A stretch of DNA of 64,000 bases from Hansfordia pulvinata (taxonomy: Eukaryota > Ascomycota > Sordariomycetes > Xylariales), in contig BJKQ01000020.1 of the NCBI GenBank assembly GCA_006538405.1, forward strand, positions 248,001-312,000, written 5' to 3'. A program made the position numbers and the translations under genes. The notes beneath the pieces are model-generated. The model had not been told where the DNA came from. It saw nothing but the letters and a program-made list of their open reading frames with translations, and made no database searches. Shown piece by piece: positions 63,238 to 64,000 of the stretch (the first letter of the stretch is position 1; the number at the start of each line of letters is the position of its first letter).

Positions 63238-64000
63238 ATGTCGACGGTGCCACCCCAGGACGAGCGCCACCACGACGGCCAGCCTGATTTCCTCCGACAG
63301 TCGGAGAGTGACAAGGAAAGAGGAGATGCTACCAACTCATCGCTTGCCACACGATCCTACGTGGCCGAGGAAGGCCAGGAACCGAAGTCACCACTCTACA
63401 GAGAACATTACACTATCGGCTGGCTCTGCGCAAAGCGAATCGAGACACACGCTGCCATGACGATGCTGGATGAAGAATTCGACAGACCTAAACACAATCC
63501 CATGCAAGACATCAACGCCTACGACTATGGCCGGATTGGCGGTCACAATGTTGTGATAGCCCAGCTTTCGGATGGCGAAACCGGTATCAGGTCGGCCACT
63601 GCCGCGTTCAGCAATATGAGTCGGTCATTTACGAAGCTTCGAGCAATATTCATGGTGGGGGTCGCCGGTGGTGTCCCAACACTTGATGATGTTCGCCTTG
63701 GAGATGTCGTAGTCAGCCATTCCACTAAAGACAGAGAGGGCGTCCACCACTACACTCAGGGCAGGCTTCATCAACAGGCGACCGGCCCGCCACGTTTCGA
63801 GCCAAATGGCTCCTTCGACAGATCTCCCCATTCCTTCGCGCCGCAGTTTCGAGACTCTGGACAGCACACGAGCGGAGAGGCCACAAAATCCAACATCACA
63901 TGGAAAAAGCCCTCAGTAGCAGATCGATTTTGCCAGACACCAGACAGAAACTCCTACGACCAGACCCAAACACCGACCAGCTTTTTAAATCCGGAAAGGT
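63238..64000 (+). CDS. Nucleoside phosphorylase-domain protein, N-terminal part (possible NLR-like receptor), cut by window end
   Basis: An uninterrupted frame from ATG 63238 to the window edge (254 codons, no stop). After a hydrophilic lead of about 50 residues comes YTIGWLCAKRIETHAAMTML, GRIGGHNVVIAQL, FMVGVAGGVPTLDDVRLGDVVVS, the pattern of the PNP/UDP phosphorylase domain in fungal multidomain proteins. In that family the domain is usually followed by NACHT or NB-ARC and then ankyrin, WD40 or TPR repeats, and such proteins act in non-self recognition; whether that holds here lies beyond the window. Downstream of VVVS the match fades (QFRDSGQHTSGE), so the frame may be diverged, may enter an intron or may have a lost base. 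The usual ALPIE of the family is changed to AKRIE here. A stand-alone phosphorylase is the alternative. Confidence 0.7.
   Translation, partial: MSTVPPQDERHHDGQPDFLRQSESDKERGDATNSSLATRSYVAEEGQEPKSPLYREHYTIGWLCAKRIETHAAMTMLDEEFDRPKHNPMQDINAYDYGRIGGHNVVIAQLSDGETGIRSATAAFSNMSRSFTKLRAIFMVGVAGGVPTLDDVRLGDVVVSHSTKDREGVHHYTQGRLHQQATGPPRFEPNGSFDRSPHSFAPQFRDSGQHTSGEATKSNITWKKPSVADRFCQTPDRNSYDQTQTPTSFLNPER

Overview
The window is nuclear DNA of a filamentous ascomycete (Pezizomycotina, most likely Sordariomycetes and probably Hypocreales). The evidence is short GT-AG introns of about 50-120 nt with CTRAC-type branch sites, GC-rich coding DNA, poly-pyrimidine promoters, a HET-domain gene, and protein sequences that read like hypocrealean orthologues. 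The order-level placement is inference from reading only.

Layout. Bases 1-26,956 are gene-poor: only an otubain-type deubiquitinase (7406-9406) and a mitochondrial octanoyltransferase (15413-16494, minus) can be supported, separated by long stretches with homopolymers, a minisatellite and many copies of the octamer TACTCGTA/TACGAGTA. From 26,957 the window is gene-dense: a small Cys-rich protein, NAD(P)HX epimerase (minus), mitochondrial ribosomal protein bS16m, the biotin subunit of 3-methylcrotonyl-CoA carboxylase (minus), a PNPOx-like flavin split-barrel protein, a monocarboxylate-transporter-like MFS protein (minus), a repeat-laden HET-domain protein, a 70-residue protein of unknown role (minus), peroxisomal malate synthase (minus), fumarase (minus), an HSL1/GIN4/CDR2-type septin-checkpoint kinase (minus), SMC5, and at the right edge the start of a nucleoside-phosphorylase-domain protein of the kind that heads fungal NLR-like proteins.

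How the genes relate. Several neighbours act in mitochondrial or peroxisomal carbon metabolism (LIP2, NNR, bS16m, MCCA, MFS carrier, malate synthase, fumarase), but they sit on both strands with separate promoters, so no operon-like unit is implied. HSL1 and SMC5 are divergent cell-cycle/genome-integrity genes. The HET gene and the edge gene belong to families used in non-self recognition.

A caution for any user: five otherwise well-conserved genes (LIP2, the MFS gene, HET, HSL1, SMC5) each need one to several bases added to read through. Every break can be repaired by adding bases, most at G/C homopolymers, and with those additions each gene's spliced length becomes an exact multiple of three. 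This looks like consensus-sequence deletions rather than gene death. No RNA gene, CRISPR array or intact transposon was found. I found no unmistakable new system; the best leads are the repeat-rich HET gene, the edge NLR-like gene and the octamer enrichment.
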